In this document: positions 1 to 13,853 of the stretch, in pieces
Layout: each line of letters opens with the position of its first letter
How positions within the stretch are numbered: position 1 is the first letter of the stretch
The notes under the pieces: model-generated
Databases searched by the model: none
What the model saw: the letters and a program-made list of their open reading frames with translations, nothing else
What the model was told of the DNA's origin: nothing
Translations under genes and position numbers: made by a program
NCBI RefSeq assembly: GCF_024323335.1
Contig: NC_066580.1
Coordinates: 257,834,977-257,898,976 of the forward strand
DNA length: 64,000 nucleotides
Reading direction: 5' to 3'
DNA from: Lathyrus oleraceus
Lineage: Eukaryota > Streptophyta > Magnoliopsida > Fabales > Fabaceae

Positions 1-200
1 TAAATTGTATTGTGTTGATAATTGAGTTTTTTAAATATGAAAATCAAAATAAAATATATTGATATCAAAATATGTTGTTTAAAAAAAATTACAATGAAAA
101 AAGGAAATAAAAAAATGACATTTTTATAGACAAAGATGGGTTAAAGTTATGAAAGATAAACAAATATTGAAAATAACGTAGAGCTACTTTTTTTAGAAAC
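1..200 (+). repeat. Partial monomer at the left edge
   Basis: The window opens inside a monomer at TAAATTGTATTGTG, which elsewhere lies about 200 bp before the next phase mark. It continues with AATTGAG and TGACATTTTT, the tail type that follows C monomers in region I. The array therefore extends to the left of the window. Confidence 0.95.
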
Positions 201-1720
201 ATGAAACCTATTAGATGGATACATGGCAAAAGAGCTAAGTTTGCTTTGAACATTATAGGATGGGTTGAAGCACTCCAAATGCATGACTTTGAATTAAAAT
301 GGCATATACAAATACTTATTACTTAGCTACTTATTGTATTTTTTTTCATAGTAGCCTTCTAAAGGTGACTATGTTTACTACACCAAATCATTATTGAAAG
401 AATCATTTATCCTTATTTCATACCTTTTTAAAAAAAACTCAAATATATGTGTTAAACACTAAAACAAGAGAATATGCAGAATTTTTATGATTAATTTTAT
501 TGACTTAAATTGTAATGTGTTGATATTTGAGTTGTTTTAAATATGAAAATCTAAAATAAAATATATTGATATCAAAATATGTTGGTTAAAAAAAATTACA
601 ATTAAAAATGAAATAAAAAAATGACGTTTTTATAGACAAAGATGGGTTAAAGTTATGAAAGATAAGACAAATATTGAAAATAACGTAGAGCTACTTTTTT
701 TAGAAACATGAAACCTATTAGATGGATACATGGCAAAAGAGCTAAGTTTGCTTTGAACATTATAGGATGGGTTGAAGCACCTCAAATGCATGACTTTGAA
801 TTAAAATGGCATATACAAATACTTATTACTTAGCTACTTATTGTATTATTTTTATCATAGTAGCCTTCTAAAGGTGACTATGTTTACTACACCAAATCAT
901 TATTGAAAGAATCAGTTATCCTTATTTCATACCTTTTAAATAAAACTCAAATATATGTGTTAAACACTAAATTAAGAGAATATGCGGAATTTTTATGATT
1001 AATTTTATTGGCTTAAATTGTAATGTGTTGATGTTTGAGTTGTTTTATTTATGTAAATCTAAAATATAATATATTGATATAAAATATGTTGTTTAAAAAA
1101 TATATCAATTAAAAAAGAAATAAAAAAATGACGTTTTTATAGACAAAGATGGGTTAAAGTTATGAAAGATAAAACAAATATTGAAAATAACGTAGAGCTA
1201 CTTTTTTTAGAAACATGAAACCTATTAGATGGATACATGGCAAAAGAGCTAAGTTTGCTTTGAACATTATAGGATGGGTTGAAGCACTCCAGACGCATGA
1301 CTTTGAATTAAAATGGCATATACAAATACTTATTACTTAGCTACTTATTGTATTTTTTTTATCTTAGTAGCCTTTTAAAGGTGACTTTGTTTACTACACC
1401 AATTCATTATTGAAAGAATCATTTATCCTTATTTCATACCTTTAAAAAAAACAAATATATGTGTTAAACACTAAAACAAGAGAAAATGCGGATTTTTTAT
1501 GATTAATTTTATTGACTTAAATTGTATTGTGTTGATAATTGAGGTTTTTTAAATATGAAAATCAAAAATAAAATATATTGATATCAAAATATGTTGTTTA
1601 AAAAAAATTACAATGAAAAAAGGAAATAAAAAAATGACATTTTTATAGACAAAGATGGGTTAAAGTTATGAAAGATAAGACAAATATTGAAAATAACGTA
1701 GAGCTACTTTTGTTAGAAAC
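201..1720 (+). repeat. A-B-C trimer leading into the pentamer HOR
   Basis: Three monomers start at 201, 708 and 1215. The first has CCAAATG and an ATTTGAG tail with TTGGTT (A). The second has CCTCAAATG, ATCAGTTATCC, TAAATTAAG and TGTTTGAG (B). The third has CCAGACG, ATCTTAG, GACTTTG and CCAATTC (C). The same order opens each of the three following pentamers, so this trimer is either the end of a truncated pentamer or the product of a two-monomer deletion. Confidence 0.85.
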
Positions 1721-4260
1721 ATGAAACCTATTAGATGTATACATGGCAAAAGAGCTAAGTTTGCTTTGAACATTATAGGATGGGTTGAAGCACTCCAAAT
1801 GCATGACTTTGAATTAAAATGGCATATACAAATACTTATTACTTAGCTACTTATTGTATTTTTTTTCTTCATAGTAGCATTCTAAAGGTGACTATGTTTA
1901 CTACACCAAATCATTATTGAAAGAATCATTTATCCTTATTTCATACCTTTTTAAAAAAAACTCAAATATATGTGTTAAACACTAAAACAAGAGAATATGC
2001 AGAAATTTTATGATTAATTTTATTGTCTTAAATTGTAATGCGTTGATATTTGAGTTGTTTTAAATATGAAACTCTAAAATAACATATATTGATATCAAAA
2101 TATGTTGGTTAAAAAAAATTACAATTAAAAATTGAAATAAAAAAATGACGTTTTTATAGACAAAGATGGGTTAAAGTTATGAAAGATAAGACAAATATTG
2201 AAAATAACGTAGAGCTACTTTTTTTAGAAACATGAAACCTATTAGATGGATACATGGCAAAAGAGCTAAGTTTGCTTTGAACATTATAGGATGGGTTGAA
2301 GCACCTCAAATGCATGACTTTGAATTAAAATGGCATATACAAATACTTATTACTTAGCTACTTATTGTATTATTTTTATCATAGTAGCCTTCTAAAGGTG
2401 ACTATGTTTACTACACCAAATCATTATTGAAAGAATCAGTTATCCTTATTTCATACCTTTTAAATAAAACTCAAATATATGTGTTAAACACTAAATTAAG
2501 AGAATATGCGGAATTTTTATGATTAATTTTATTGGCTTAAATTGTAATGTGTTGATGTTTGAGTTGTTTTATTTATGTAAATCTAAAATATAATATATTG
2601 ATATCAAAATATGTTGTTTAAAAATTATCAATTAAAAAAGAAATAAAAAATGACGTTTTTATAGACAAAGATGGGTTAAAGTTATGAAAGATAAAACAAA
2701 TATTGAAAATAACGTAGAGCTACTTTTTTTTAGAAACATGAAACCTATTAGATGGATACATGGCAAAAGAGCTAAGTTTGCTTTGAACATTATAGGATGG
2801 GTTGAAGCACTCCAGACGCATGACTTTGAATTAAAATGGCATATACAAATACTTATTACTTAGCTACTTATTGTATTTTTTTTTATCTTAGTAGCCTTTT
2901 AAAGGTGACTTTGTTTACTACACCAATTCATTATTGAAAGAATCATTTATCCTTATTTCATACCTTTAAAAAAAACCAAATATATGTGTTAAACACTAAA
3001 ACAAGAGAAAATGCGGATTTTTTTATGATTAATTTTATTGACTTAAATTGTATTGTGTTGATAATTGAGGTTTTTTAAATATGAAAATCAAAATAAAATA
3101 TATTGATATCAAAATATGTTGTTTAAAAAAAATTACAATGAAAAAAGGAAATAAAAAAAATGACATTTTTATAGACAAAGATGGGTTAAAGTTATGAAAG
3201 ATAAGACAAATATTGAAAATAACGTAGAGCTACTTTTTTTAGAAACATGAAACCTATTAGATGGATACATGGCAAAAGAGCTAAGTTTGCTTTGAACATT
3301 ATAGGATGGGTTGAAGCACTCCAGACGCATGACTTTGAATTAAAATGGCATATACAAATACTTATTACTTAGCTACTTATTGTATTTTTTTTTCTTAGTA
3401 GCCTTCTAAAGGTGACTATGTTTACTACACCAAATCATTATTGAAAGAATCATTTATCCTTATTTCATACCTTTTAAAAAAAACTCAAATATATGTGTTA
3501 AACACTAAATTAAGAGAATATGCGGAATTTTTATGATTAATTTTATTGGCTTAAATTGTAATGTGTTGATGTTTGAGTTGTTTTATTTATGTAAATCTAA
3601 AATATAATATATTGATATCAAAATATGTTGTTTAAAAAATATATAATTAAAAAAAGAAATAAAAAATGACGTTTTTATAGACAAAGATGGGTTAAAGTTA
3701 TGAAAGATAAAACAAATATTGAAAATAACGTAGAGCTACTTTTTTTTAGAAACATGAAACCTATTAGATGGATACATGGCAAAAGAGCTAAGTTTGCTTT
3801 GAACATTATAGGATGGGTTGAAGCACTCCAGACGCATGACTTTGAATTAAAATGGCATATACAAATACTTATTACTTAGCTACTTATTGTATTTTTTTTT
3901 ATCTTAGTAGCCTTTTAAAGGTGACTTTGTTTACTACACCAATTCATTATTGAAAGAATCATTTATCCTTATTTCATACCTTTTAAAAAAACCAAATATA
4001 TGTGTTAAACACTAAAACAAGAGAAAATGCGGATTTTTTATGATTAATTTTATTGACTTAAATTGTAATGTGTTGATAATTGAGTTTCTTTAAATATGAA
4101 AATCAAAAATAAAATATATTGATATCAAAATATGTTGTTTAAAAAAATTACAATGAAAAAAGGAAATAAAAAAATGACATTTTTATAGACAAAGATGGGT
4201 TAAAGTTATGAAAAATAAAACAAATATTGAAAATAACGTAGAGCTAGTTTTGTTAGCAAC
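1721..4260 (+). repeat. Pentamer HOR, unit 1 (A-B-C-D-C)
   Basis: Monomers start at 1721 (A), 2232 (B), 2738 (C), 3247 (D) and 3754 (C); the unit is 2540 bp. D has CTATG and CCAAATC like A, then TAAATTAAG and TGTTTGAG like B, so it looks like an A/B chimera. Both C monomers carry CCAGACG, GACTTTG and CCAATTC. The same class order recurs in the next two units, which defines a higher-order repeat. Confidence 0.9.
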
Positions 4261-6793
4261 ATGAAACTTATTAGATGGATACATGGCAAAAGAGCTAAGT
4301 TTTCTTTGAACATTATAGGATGGGTTGAAGCACTCCAAATGCATGACTTTGAATTAAAATGGCATATACAAACACTTATTACTTAGCTACTTATTGTATT
4401 TTTTTCCTCATAGTAGCCTTCTAAAGGTGACTATGTTTACTACACCAAATCATTATTGAAAGAATCATTTATCCTTATTTCATACCTTTTTAAAAAAAAT
4501 CAAATATATGTGTTAAACACTAAAACAAGAGAATATGCGGAATTTTTATGATTAATTTTATTGACTTAAATTGTAATGTGTTGATATTTGAGTTGTTTTA
4601 AATATGAAAATCTAAAATAAAATATATTGATATCAAAATATGTTGGTTAAAAAAATTACAATGAAAAATGAAATAAAAAAATGACGTTTTTATAGACAAA
4701 GATGGGTTAAAGTTATGAAAGATAAGACAAATATTGAAAATAACGTAGAGCTACTTTTTTTTAGAAACATGAATCTATTAGATGGATACATGGCAAAAGA
4801 GCTAAGTTTGCTTTGAACATTATAGGATGGGTTGAAGCACTCAAATGCATGACTTTGAATTAAAATGGCATATACAAATACTTATTACTTAGCTACTTAT
4901 TGTATTATTTTTTATCATAGTAGCCTTCTAAAGGTGACTATGTTTACTACACCAAATCATTATTGAAAGAATCATTTATCCTTATTTCATACCTTTTAAA
5001 TAAAACTCAAATATATGTGTTAAACACTAAATTAAGAGAATATGTGGAATTTTTATGATTAATTTTATTGGCTTAAATTGTAATGTGTTGATGTTTGAGT
5101 TGTTTTATTTATGTAAATCTAAAATATAATATATTGATATCAAAATATGTTGTTTAAAAAAATATCAATTAAAAAAGAAATAAAAAAATGACGTTTTTAT
5201 AGACAAAGATGGGTTAAAGTTATGAAAGATAAAACAAATATTGAAAATAACGTAGAGCTACTTTTTTTTTATAAACATGAAACCTATTAGATGGATACAT
5301 GGCAAAAGAGCTAAGTTTGCTTTGAACATTATAGGATGGGTTGAAGCACTCCAGACGCATGACTTTGAATTAAAATGGCATATACAAATACTTATTACTT
5401 AGCTACTTATTGTATTTTTTTTTTATCTTAGTAGCCTTTTAAAGGTGACTTTGTTTACTACACCAATTCATTATTGAAAGAATTATTTATCCTTATTTCA
5501 TACCTTTTAAAAAAACCAAATATATGTGTTAAACACTAAAACAAGAGAAAATGCGGATTTTTTTATGATTAATTTTATTGACTTAAATTGTATTGTGTTG
5601 ATAATTGAGGTTTTTAAATATGAAAATCAAAAATAAAATATATTGATATCAAAATATGTTGTTTAAAAAAATTACAATGAAAAAAGGAAATAAAAAAAAT
5701 GACATTTTTATAGACAAAGATGGGTTAAAGTTATGAAAGATAAGACAAATATTGAAAATAACGTAGAGCTACTTTTTTTAGAAACATGAAACCTATTAGA
5801 TGGATACATGGCAAAAGAGCTAAGTTTGCTTTGAACATTATAGGATGGGTTGAAGCACTCCAAATGCATGACTTTGAATTAAAATGGCATATACAAATAC
5901 TTTTACTTAGCTACTTATTGTATTTTTTGTTCATAGTAGCCTTCTAAAGGTGACTATGTTTACTACACCAAATCATTATTGAAAGAATCAGTTATCCTTA
6001 TTTCATACCTTTTAAATAAAACTCAAATATATGTGTTAAACACTAAATTAAGAGAATATGCGGAATTTTTATGATTAATTTTATTGGCTTAAATTGTAAT
6101 GTGTTGATGTTTGAGTTGTTTTATTATGTAAATCTAAAATATAATATATTGATATCAAAATATGTTGTTTAAAAAATATATAATTAAAAAAAGAAATAAA
6201 AAATGACGTTTTTATAGACAAAGATGGGTTAAAGTTATGAAAGATAAAACAAATATTGAAAATAACGTAGAGCTACTTTTTTTTAGAAACATGAAACCTA
6301 TTAGATGGATACATGGCAAAAGAGCTAAGTTTGCTTTGAACATTATAGGATGGGTTGAAGCACTCCAACGCATGACTTTGAATTAAAATGGCATATACAA
6401 ATACTTATTACTTAGCTACTTATTGTATTTTTTTTTATCTTAGTAGCCTTTTAAGGTGACTTTGTTTACTACACCAATTCATTATTGAAAGAATCATTTA
6501 TCCTTATTTCATACCTTTTAAAAAAACCAAATATATGTGTTAAACACTAAAACAAGAGAAAATGCGGATTTTTTATGATTAATTTTATTGACTTAAATTG
6601 TATTGTGTTGATAATTGAGGTTTTTAAATATGAAAATCAAAAATAAAATATATTGATATCAAAATATGTTGTTTAAAAAAATTACAATGAAAAAGGAAAT
6701 AAAAAAATGACATTTTTATAGACAAAGATGGGTTAAAGTTATGAAAGATAAGACAAATATTGAAAATAACGTAGAGCTACTTTTTTTAGAAAC
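4261..6793 (+). repeat. Pentamer HOR, unit 2 (A-B-C-D-C)
   Basis: Monomers start at 4261 (A), 4769 (B), 5277 (C), 5786 (D) and 6291 (C); the unit is 2533 bp. The A monomer has the distinctive head GTTAGCAACATGAAACTT and ACAAACACTT, also seen at 29722 and 40306. B at 4769 has ATGAATC in place of ATGAAACC. D carries ATCAGTTATCC plus the B-type tail. The second C has CCAACG, one base shorter than CCAGACG. Confidence 0.9.
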
Positions 6794-9323
6794 ATGAAAC
6801 CTATTAGATGGATACATGGCAAAAGAGCTAAGTTTGCTTTGAACATTATAGGATGGGTTGAAGCACCTCAAATGCATGACTTTGAATTAAAATGGCATAT
6901 ACAAATACTTATTACTTAGCTACTTATTGTATTATTTTTATCATAGTAGCCTTCTAAAGGTGACTATGTTTACTACACCAAATCATTATTGAAAGAATCA
7001 GTTATCCTTATTTCATACCTTTTAAAAAAAATCAAATATATGTGTTAAACACTAAAACAAGAGAATATGCGGAATTTTTATGATTAATTTTATTGTCTTA
7101 AATTGTAATGTGTTGATATTTGAGTTGTTTTAAATATGAAAATCTAAAATAAAATATATTGATATCAAAATATGTTGGTTAAAAAAAATTACAATTGAAA
7201 AATGAAATAAAAAATGACGTTTTTATAGACAAAGATGGGTTAAAGTTATGAAAGATAAGACAAATATTGAAAATAACGTAGAGCTACTTTTTTTAGAAAC
7301 ATGAAACCTATTAGATGGATACATGGCAAAAGAGCTAAGTTTGCTTTGAACATTATAGGATGGGTTGAAGCACTCAAATGCATGACTTTGAATTAAAATG
7401 GCATATACAAATACTTATTACTTAGCTACTTATTGTATTATTTTTATCATAGTAGCCTTCTAAAGGTGACTATGTTTACTACACCAAATCATTATTGAAA
7501 GAATCAGTTATCCTTATTTCATACCTTTTAAATAAAACTCAAATATATGTGTTAAACACTAAATTAAGAGAATATGCGGAATTTTTATGATTAATTTTAT
7601 TGGCTTAAATTGTAATGTGTTGATGTTTGAGTTGTTTATTTATGTAAATCTAAAATATAATATATTGATATCAAAATATGTTGTTTAAAAAATATATCAA
7701 TAAAAAAAGAAATAAAAAATGACGTTTTTATAGACAAAGATAGGTTAAAGTTATGAAAGATAAAACAAATATTGAAAATAACGTAGAGCTACTTTTTTTT
7801 AGAAACATGAAACCTATTAGATGGATACATGGCAAAAGAGCTAAGTTTGCTTTGAACATTATAGGATGGGTTGAAGCACTCCAGACGCATGACTTTGAAT
7901 TAAAATGGCATATACAAATACTTATTACTTAGCTACTTATTGTATTTTTTTTATCTTAGTAGCCTTTAAAGGTGACTTTGTTTACTACACCAATTCATTA
8001 TTGAAAGAATCATTTATCCTTATTTCATACCTTTAAAAAAAACCAAATATATGTGTTAAACACTAAAACAAGAGAAAATGCGGATTTTTTTATGATTAAT
8101 TTTATTGACTTAAATTGTATTGTGTTGATAATTGAGGTTTTTTAAATATGAAAATCAAAATAAAATATATTGATATCAAAATATGTTGTTTAAAAAAATT
8201 ACAATGAAAAAAGGAAATAAAAAAATGACATTTTTATAGACAAAGATGGGTTAAAGTTATGAAAGATAAGACAAATATTGAAAATAACGTAGAGCTACTT
8301 TTTTTAGAAACATGAAACCTATTAGATGGATACATGGCAAAAGAGCTAAGTTTGCTTTGAACATTATAGGATGGGTTGAAGCACTCCAGACGCATGACTT
8401 TGAATTAAAATGGCATATACAAATACTTATTACTTAGCTACTTATTGTATTTTTTTTCATAGTAGCCTTCTAAAGGTGACTATGTTTACTACACCAAATC
8501 ATTATTGAAAGAATCATTTATCCTTATTTCATACCTTTTAAATAAAACTCAAATATATGTGTTAAACACTAAATTAAGAGAATATGTGGAATTTTTATGA
8601 TTAATTTTATTGGCTTAAATTGTAATGTGTTGATGTTTGAGTTGTTTTATTTATGTAAATCTAAAATATAATATATTGATATCAAAATATGTTGTTTAAA
8701 AAAATATAAATTAAAAAAAGAAATAAAAAATGACGTTTTTATAGACAAAGATGGGTTAAAGTTATGAAAGATAAAACAAATATTGAAAATAACGTAGAGC
8801 TACTTTTTTTTAGAAACATGAAACCTATTAGATGGATACATGGCAAAAGAGCTAAGTTTGCTTTGAACATTATAGGATGGGTTGAAGCACTCCAACGCAT
8901 GACTTTGAATTAAAATGGCATATACAAATACTTATTACTTAGCTACTTATTGTATTTTTTTTATCTTAGTAGCCTTTTAAAGGTGACTTTGTTTACTACA
9001 CCAATTCATTATTGAAAGAATCATTTATCCTTATTTCATACCTTTTTAAAAAAACAAATATATGTGTTAAACACTAAAACAAGAGAAAATGCGGATTTTT
9101 TTATGATTAATTTTATTGACTTAAATTGTATTGTGTTGATAATTGAGGTTTTTTAAATATGAAAATCTAAAATAAAATATATTGATATCAAAATATGTTG
9201 TTTAAAAAAATTACAATGAAAAAAGGAAATAAAAAAATGACATTTTTATAGACAAAGATGGGTTAAAGTTATGAAAGATAAGACAAATATTGAAAATAAC
9301 GTAGAGCTACTTTTTTTAGAAAC
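6794..9323 (+). repeat. Pentamer HOR, unit 3 (A-B-C-D-C)
   Basis: Monomers start at 6794 (A position), 7301 (B), 7807 (C), 8312 (D) and 8818 (C); the unit is 2530 bp. The A position is itself mixed: its 5' half has the B marks CCTCAAATG and ATCAGTTATCC, while its tail is the A type, with ATTTGAG and TTGGTT. The last C again has CCAACG, as in unit 2. After this unit the B/C alternation stops abruptly. Confidence 0.88.
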
Positions 9324-10830
9324 ATGAAACCTATTAGATGGATACATGGCAAAAGAGCTAAGTTTGCTTTGAACATTATAGGATGGGTTGAAGCACTCCA
9401 AATGCATGACTTTGAATTAAAATGGCATATACAAATACTTATTACTTAGCTACTTATTGTATTTTTTTCATCATAGTAGCCTTCTAAAGGTGACTATGTT
9501 TACTACACCAAATCATTATTGAAAGAATCATTTATCCTTATTTCATACCTTTTAAAAAAAATCAAATATATGTGTTAAACACTAAAACAAGAGAATATGC
9601 GGATTTTTTATGATTAATTTTATTGACTTAAATTGTAATGTGTTGATATTTGAGTTGTTTTAAATATGAAAATCTAAAATAAAATATATTGATATCAAAA
9701 TATGTTGTTTAAAAAAATTACAATGAAAAAAGAAATAAAAAATGACGTTTTTATAGACAAAGATGGGTTAAAGTTATGAAAGATAAAACAAATATTGAAA
9801 ATAACGTAGAGCTACTTTTTTTAGAAACATGAAACCTATTAGATGGATACATGGCAAAAGAGCTAAGTTTGCTTTGAACATTATAGGATGGGTTGAAGCA
9901 CTCCAAATGCATGACTTTGAATTAAAATGGCATATACAAATACTTATTACTTAGCTACTTATTGTATTTTTTTATCATAGTAGCCTTCTAAAGGTGACTA
10001 TGTTTACTACACCAAATCATTATTGAAAGAATCATTTATCCTTATTTCATACCTTTTTAAAAAAATCAAATATATGTGTTAAACACTAAAACAAGAGAAA
10101 ATGCGGATTTTTTATGATTAATTTTATTGACTTAAATTGTAATGTGTTGATATTGAGTTGTTTTAAATATGAAATCTAAAATAAAATATATTGATATCAA
10201 AATATGTTGTTTAAAAAAAATTACAATGAAAAAAGAAATAAAAAATGACGTTTTTATAGACAAAGATGGGTTAAAGTTATGAAAGATAAAACAAATATTG
10301 AAAATAACGTAGAGCTACTTTTTTTAGAAACATGAAACCTATTAGATGGATACATGGCAAAAGAGCTAAGTTTGCTTTGAACATTATAGGATGGGTTGAA
10401 GCACTCCAAATGCATGACTTTGAATTAAAATGGCATATACAAATACTTATTACTTAGCTACTTATTGTATTTTTTTTATCATAGTAGCCTTTAAAGGTGA
10501 CTATGTTTACTACACCAATCATTATTGAAAGAATCATTTATCCTTATTTCATACCTTTAAAAAAAACAAATATATGTGTTAAACACTAAAACAAGAGAAA
10601 ATGCGGATTTTTTATGATTAATTTTATTGACTTAAATTGTAATGTGTTGATATTTGAGTTGTTTTAAATATGAAAATCTAAAATAAATATATTGATATCA
10701 AAATATGTTGTTTAAAAAAATACAATGAAAAAGGAAATAAAAAAATGACGTTTTTATAGACAAAGATGGGTTAAAGTTATGAAAGATAAACAAATATTGA
10801 AAATAACGTAGAGCTACTTTTTTTAGAAAC

Positions 10831-13800
10831 ATGAAACCTATTAGATGGATACATGGCAAAAGAGCTAAGTTTTCTTTGAACATTATAGGATGGGTTGAAG
10901 CACTCCAAATGCATGACTTTGAATTAAAATGGCATATACAAATACTTATTACTTAGCTACTTATTGTATTTTTTTCTTCATAGTAGCCTTCTAAAGGTGA
11001 CTATGTTTACTACACCAAATCATTATTGAAAGAATCATTTATCCTTATTTCATACCTTTTTAAAAAAAATCAAATATATGTGTTAAACACTAAAACAAGA
11101 GAAAATGCGGATTTTTTATGATTAATTTTATTGACTTAAATTGTAATGTGTTGATAATTGAGTTTTTTAAATATGAAATCTAAAATAAAATATATTGATA
11201 TCAAAATATGTTGTTTAAAAAAAATTACAATGAAAAAAAGAAATAAAAAAATGACGTTTTTATAGACAAAGATGGGTTAAAGTTATGAAAGATAAGACAA
11301 ATATTGAAAATAACGTAGAGCTACTTTTTTTAGAAACATGAAACCTATTAGATGGATACATGGCAAAAGAGCTAAGTTTGCTTTGAACATTATAGGATGG
11401 GTTGAAGCACTCCAAATGCATGACTTTGAATTAAAATGGCATATACAAATACTTATTACTTAGCTACTTATTGTTTTTTTTATCATAGTAGCCTTCTAAA
11501 GGTGACTATGTTTACTACACCAAATCATTATTGAAAGAATCATTTATCCTTATTTCATACCTTTTAAAAAAATCAAATATATGTGTTAAACACTAAAACA
11601 AGAGAATATGCGGATTTTTATGATTAATTTTATTGACTTAAATTGTAATGTGTTGATATTGAGTTGTTTTAATATGAAAATCTAAAATAAAATATTTGAT
11701 ATCAAAATATGTTGTTTAAAAAAAATTACAATGAAAAAAAGAAATAAAAAAATGACTTTTTATAGACAAAGATGGGTTAAAGTTATGAAAGATAAAACAA
11801 ATATTGAAAATAACGTAGAGCTACTTTTTTAGAAACATGAAACCTATTAGATGGATACATGGCAAAAGAGCTAAGTTTGCTTTGAACATTATAGGATGGG
11901 TTGAAGCACTCCAATGCATGACTTTGAATTAAAATGGCATATACAAATACTTATTACTTAGCTACTTATTGTATTTTTTTTTCATAGTAGCCTTCTAAAG
12001 GTGACTATGTTTACTACACCAAATCATTATTGAAAGAATCATTTATCCTTATTTCATACCTTTTAAAAAAATCAAATATATGTGTTAAACACTAAAACAA
12101 GAGAATATGCGGATTTTTTATGATTAATTTTATTGACTTAAATTGTAATGTGTTGATATTTGAGTTGTTTTAAATATGAAAATCTAAAATAAAATATATT
12201 GATATCAAAATATGTTGTTTAAAAAAATTACAATGAAAAAAGGAAATAAAAAAATGACTTTTTTATAGACAAAGATGGGTTAAAGTTATGAAAGATAAAA
12301 CAAATATTGAAAATAACGTAGAGCTACTTTTTTTAGAAACATGAAACCTATTAGATGGATACATGGCAAAAGAGCTAAGTTTGCTTTGAACATTATAGGA
12401 TGGGTTGAAGCACTCCAAATGCATGACTTTGAATTAAAATGGCATATACAAATACTTATTACTTAGCTACTTATTGTATTTTTTTCTCATAGTAGCCTTC
12501 TAAAGGTGACTATGTTTACTACACCAAATCATTATTGAAAGAATCATTTATCCTTATTTCATACCTTTTTAAAAAAACTCAAATATATGTGTTAAACACT
12601 AAAACAAGAGAATATGCGGATTTTTTATGATTAATTTTATTGACTTAAATTGTAATGTGTTGATATTTGAGTTGTTTTAAATATGAAAATCTAAAATAAA
12701 ATATATTGATATCAAAATATGTTGTTTAAAAAAAATTACAATTAAAAAATGAAATAAAAAAATGACGTTTTTATAGACAAAGATGGGTTAAAGTTATGAA
12801 AGATAAGACAAATATTGAAAATAACGTAGAGCTACTTTTTTTAGAAACATGAAACCTATTAGATGGATACATGGCAAAAGAGCTAAGTTTGCTTTGAACA
12901 TTATAGGATGGGTTGAAGCACTCAAATGCATGACTTTGAATTAAAATGGCATATACAAATACTTATTACTTAGCTACTTATTGTATTTTTTTTATCATAG
13001 TAGCCTTCTAAAGGTGACTATGTTTACTACACCAAATCATTATTGAAAGAATCAGTTATCCTTATTTCATACCTTTTTAAAAAAAACTCAAATATATGTG
13101 TTAAACACTAAATTAAGAGAATATGCGGAATTTTTATGATTAATTTTATTGGCTTAAATTGTAATGTGTTGATGTTTGAGTTGTTTTATTTATGTAAATC
13201 TAAAATATAATATATTGATATCAAAATATGTTGTTTAAAAAATATATCAATTAAAAAAGAAATAAAAAATGACGTTTTTATAGACAAAGATGGGTTAAAG
13301 TTATGAAAGATAAAACAATATTGAAAATAACGTAGAGCTACTTTTTTTTAGAAACATGAAACCTATTAGATGGATACATGGCAAAAGAGCTAAGTTTGCT
13401 TTGAACATTATAGGATGGGTTGAAGCACTCCAAGGCATGACTTTGAATTAAAATGGCATATACAAATACTTATTACTTAGCTACTTATTGTATTTTTTTT
13501 ATCTTAGTAGCCTTTTAAAGGTGACTTTGTTTACTACACCAATTCATTATTGAAAGAATCATTTATCCTTATTTCATACCTTTAAAAAAAAAATATATGT
13601 GTTAAACACTAAAACAAGAGAAAATGCGGATTTTTTATGATTAATTTTATTGACTTAAATTGTAATGTGTTGATAATTGAGTTTTTTAAATATGAAAATC
13701 AAAATAAAATATATTGATATCAAAATATGTTGTTTAAAAAATTACAATGAAAAAAGGAAATAAAAAAATGACATTTTTATAGACAAAGATGGGTTAAAGT

Positions 13801-13853
13801 TATGAAAGATAAACAAATATTGAAAATAACGTAGAGCTACTTTTTTTAGAAAC
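10831..13853 (+). repeat. Probable hexamer HOR, unit 1
   Basis: Monomers start at 10831, 11338, 11837, 12341, 12849 (B) and 13356 (C); the unit is 3023 bp. The first has an AATTGAG tail, the second GATAAGACAAAT with a GTTTTAATATG tail, and the fourth leads into B through ACAATTAAAAAATG. The assignment rests on a few shared marks and is less certain than the pentamers. Confidence 0.55.
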
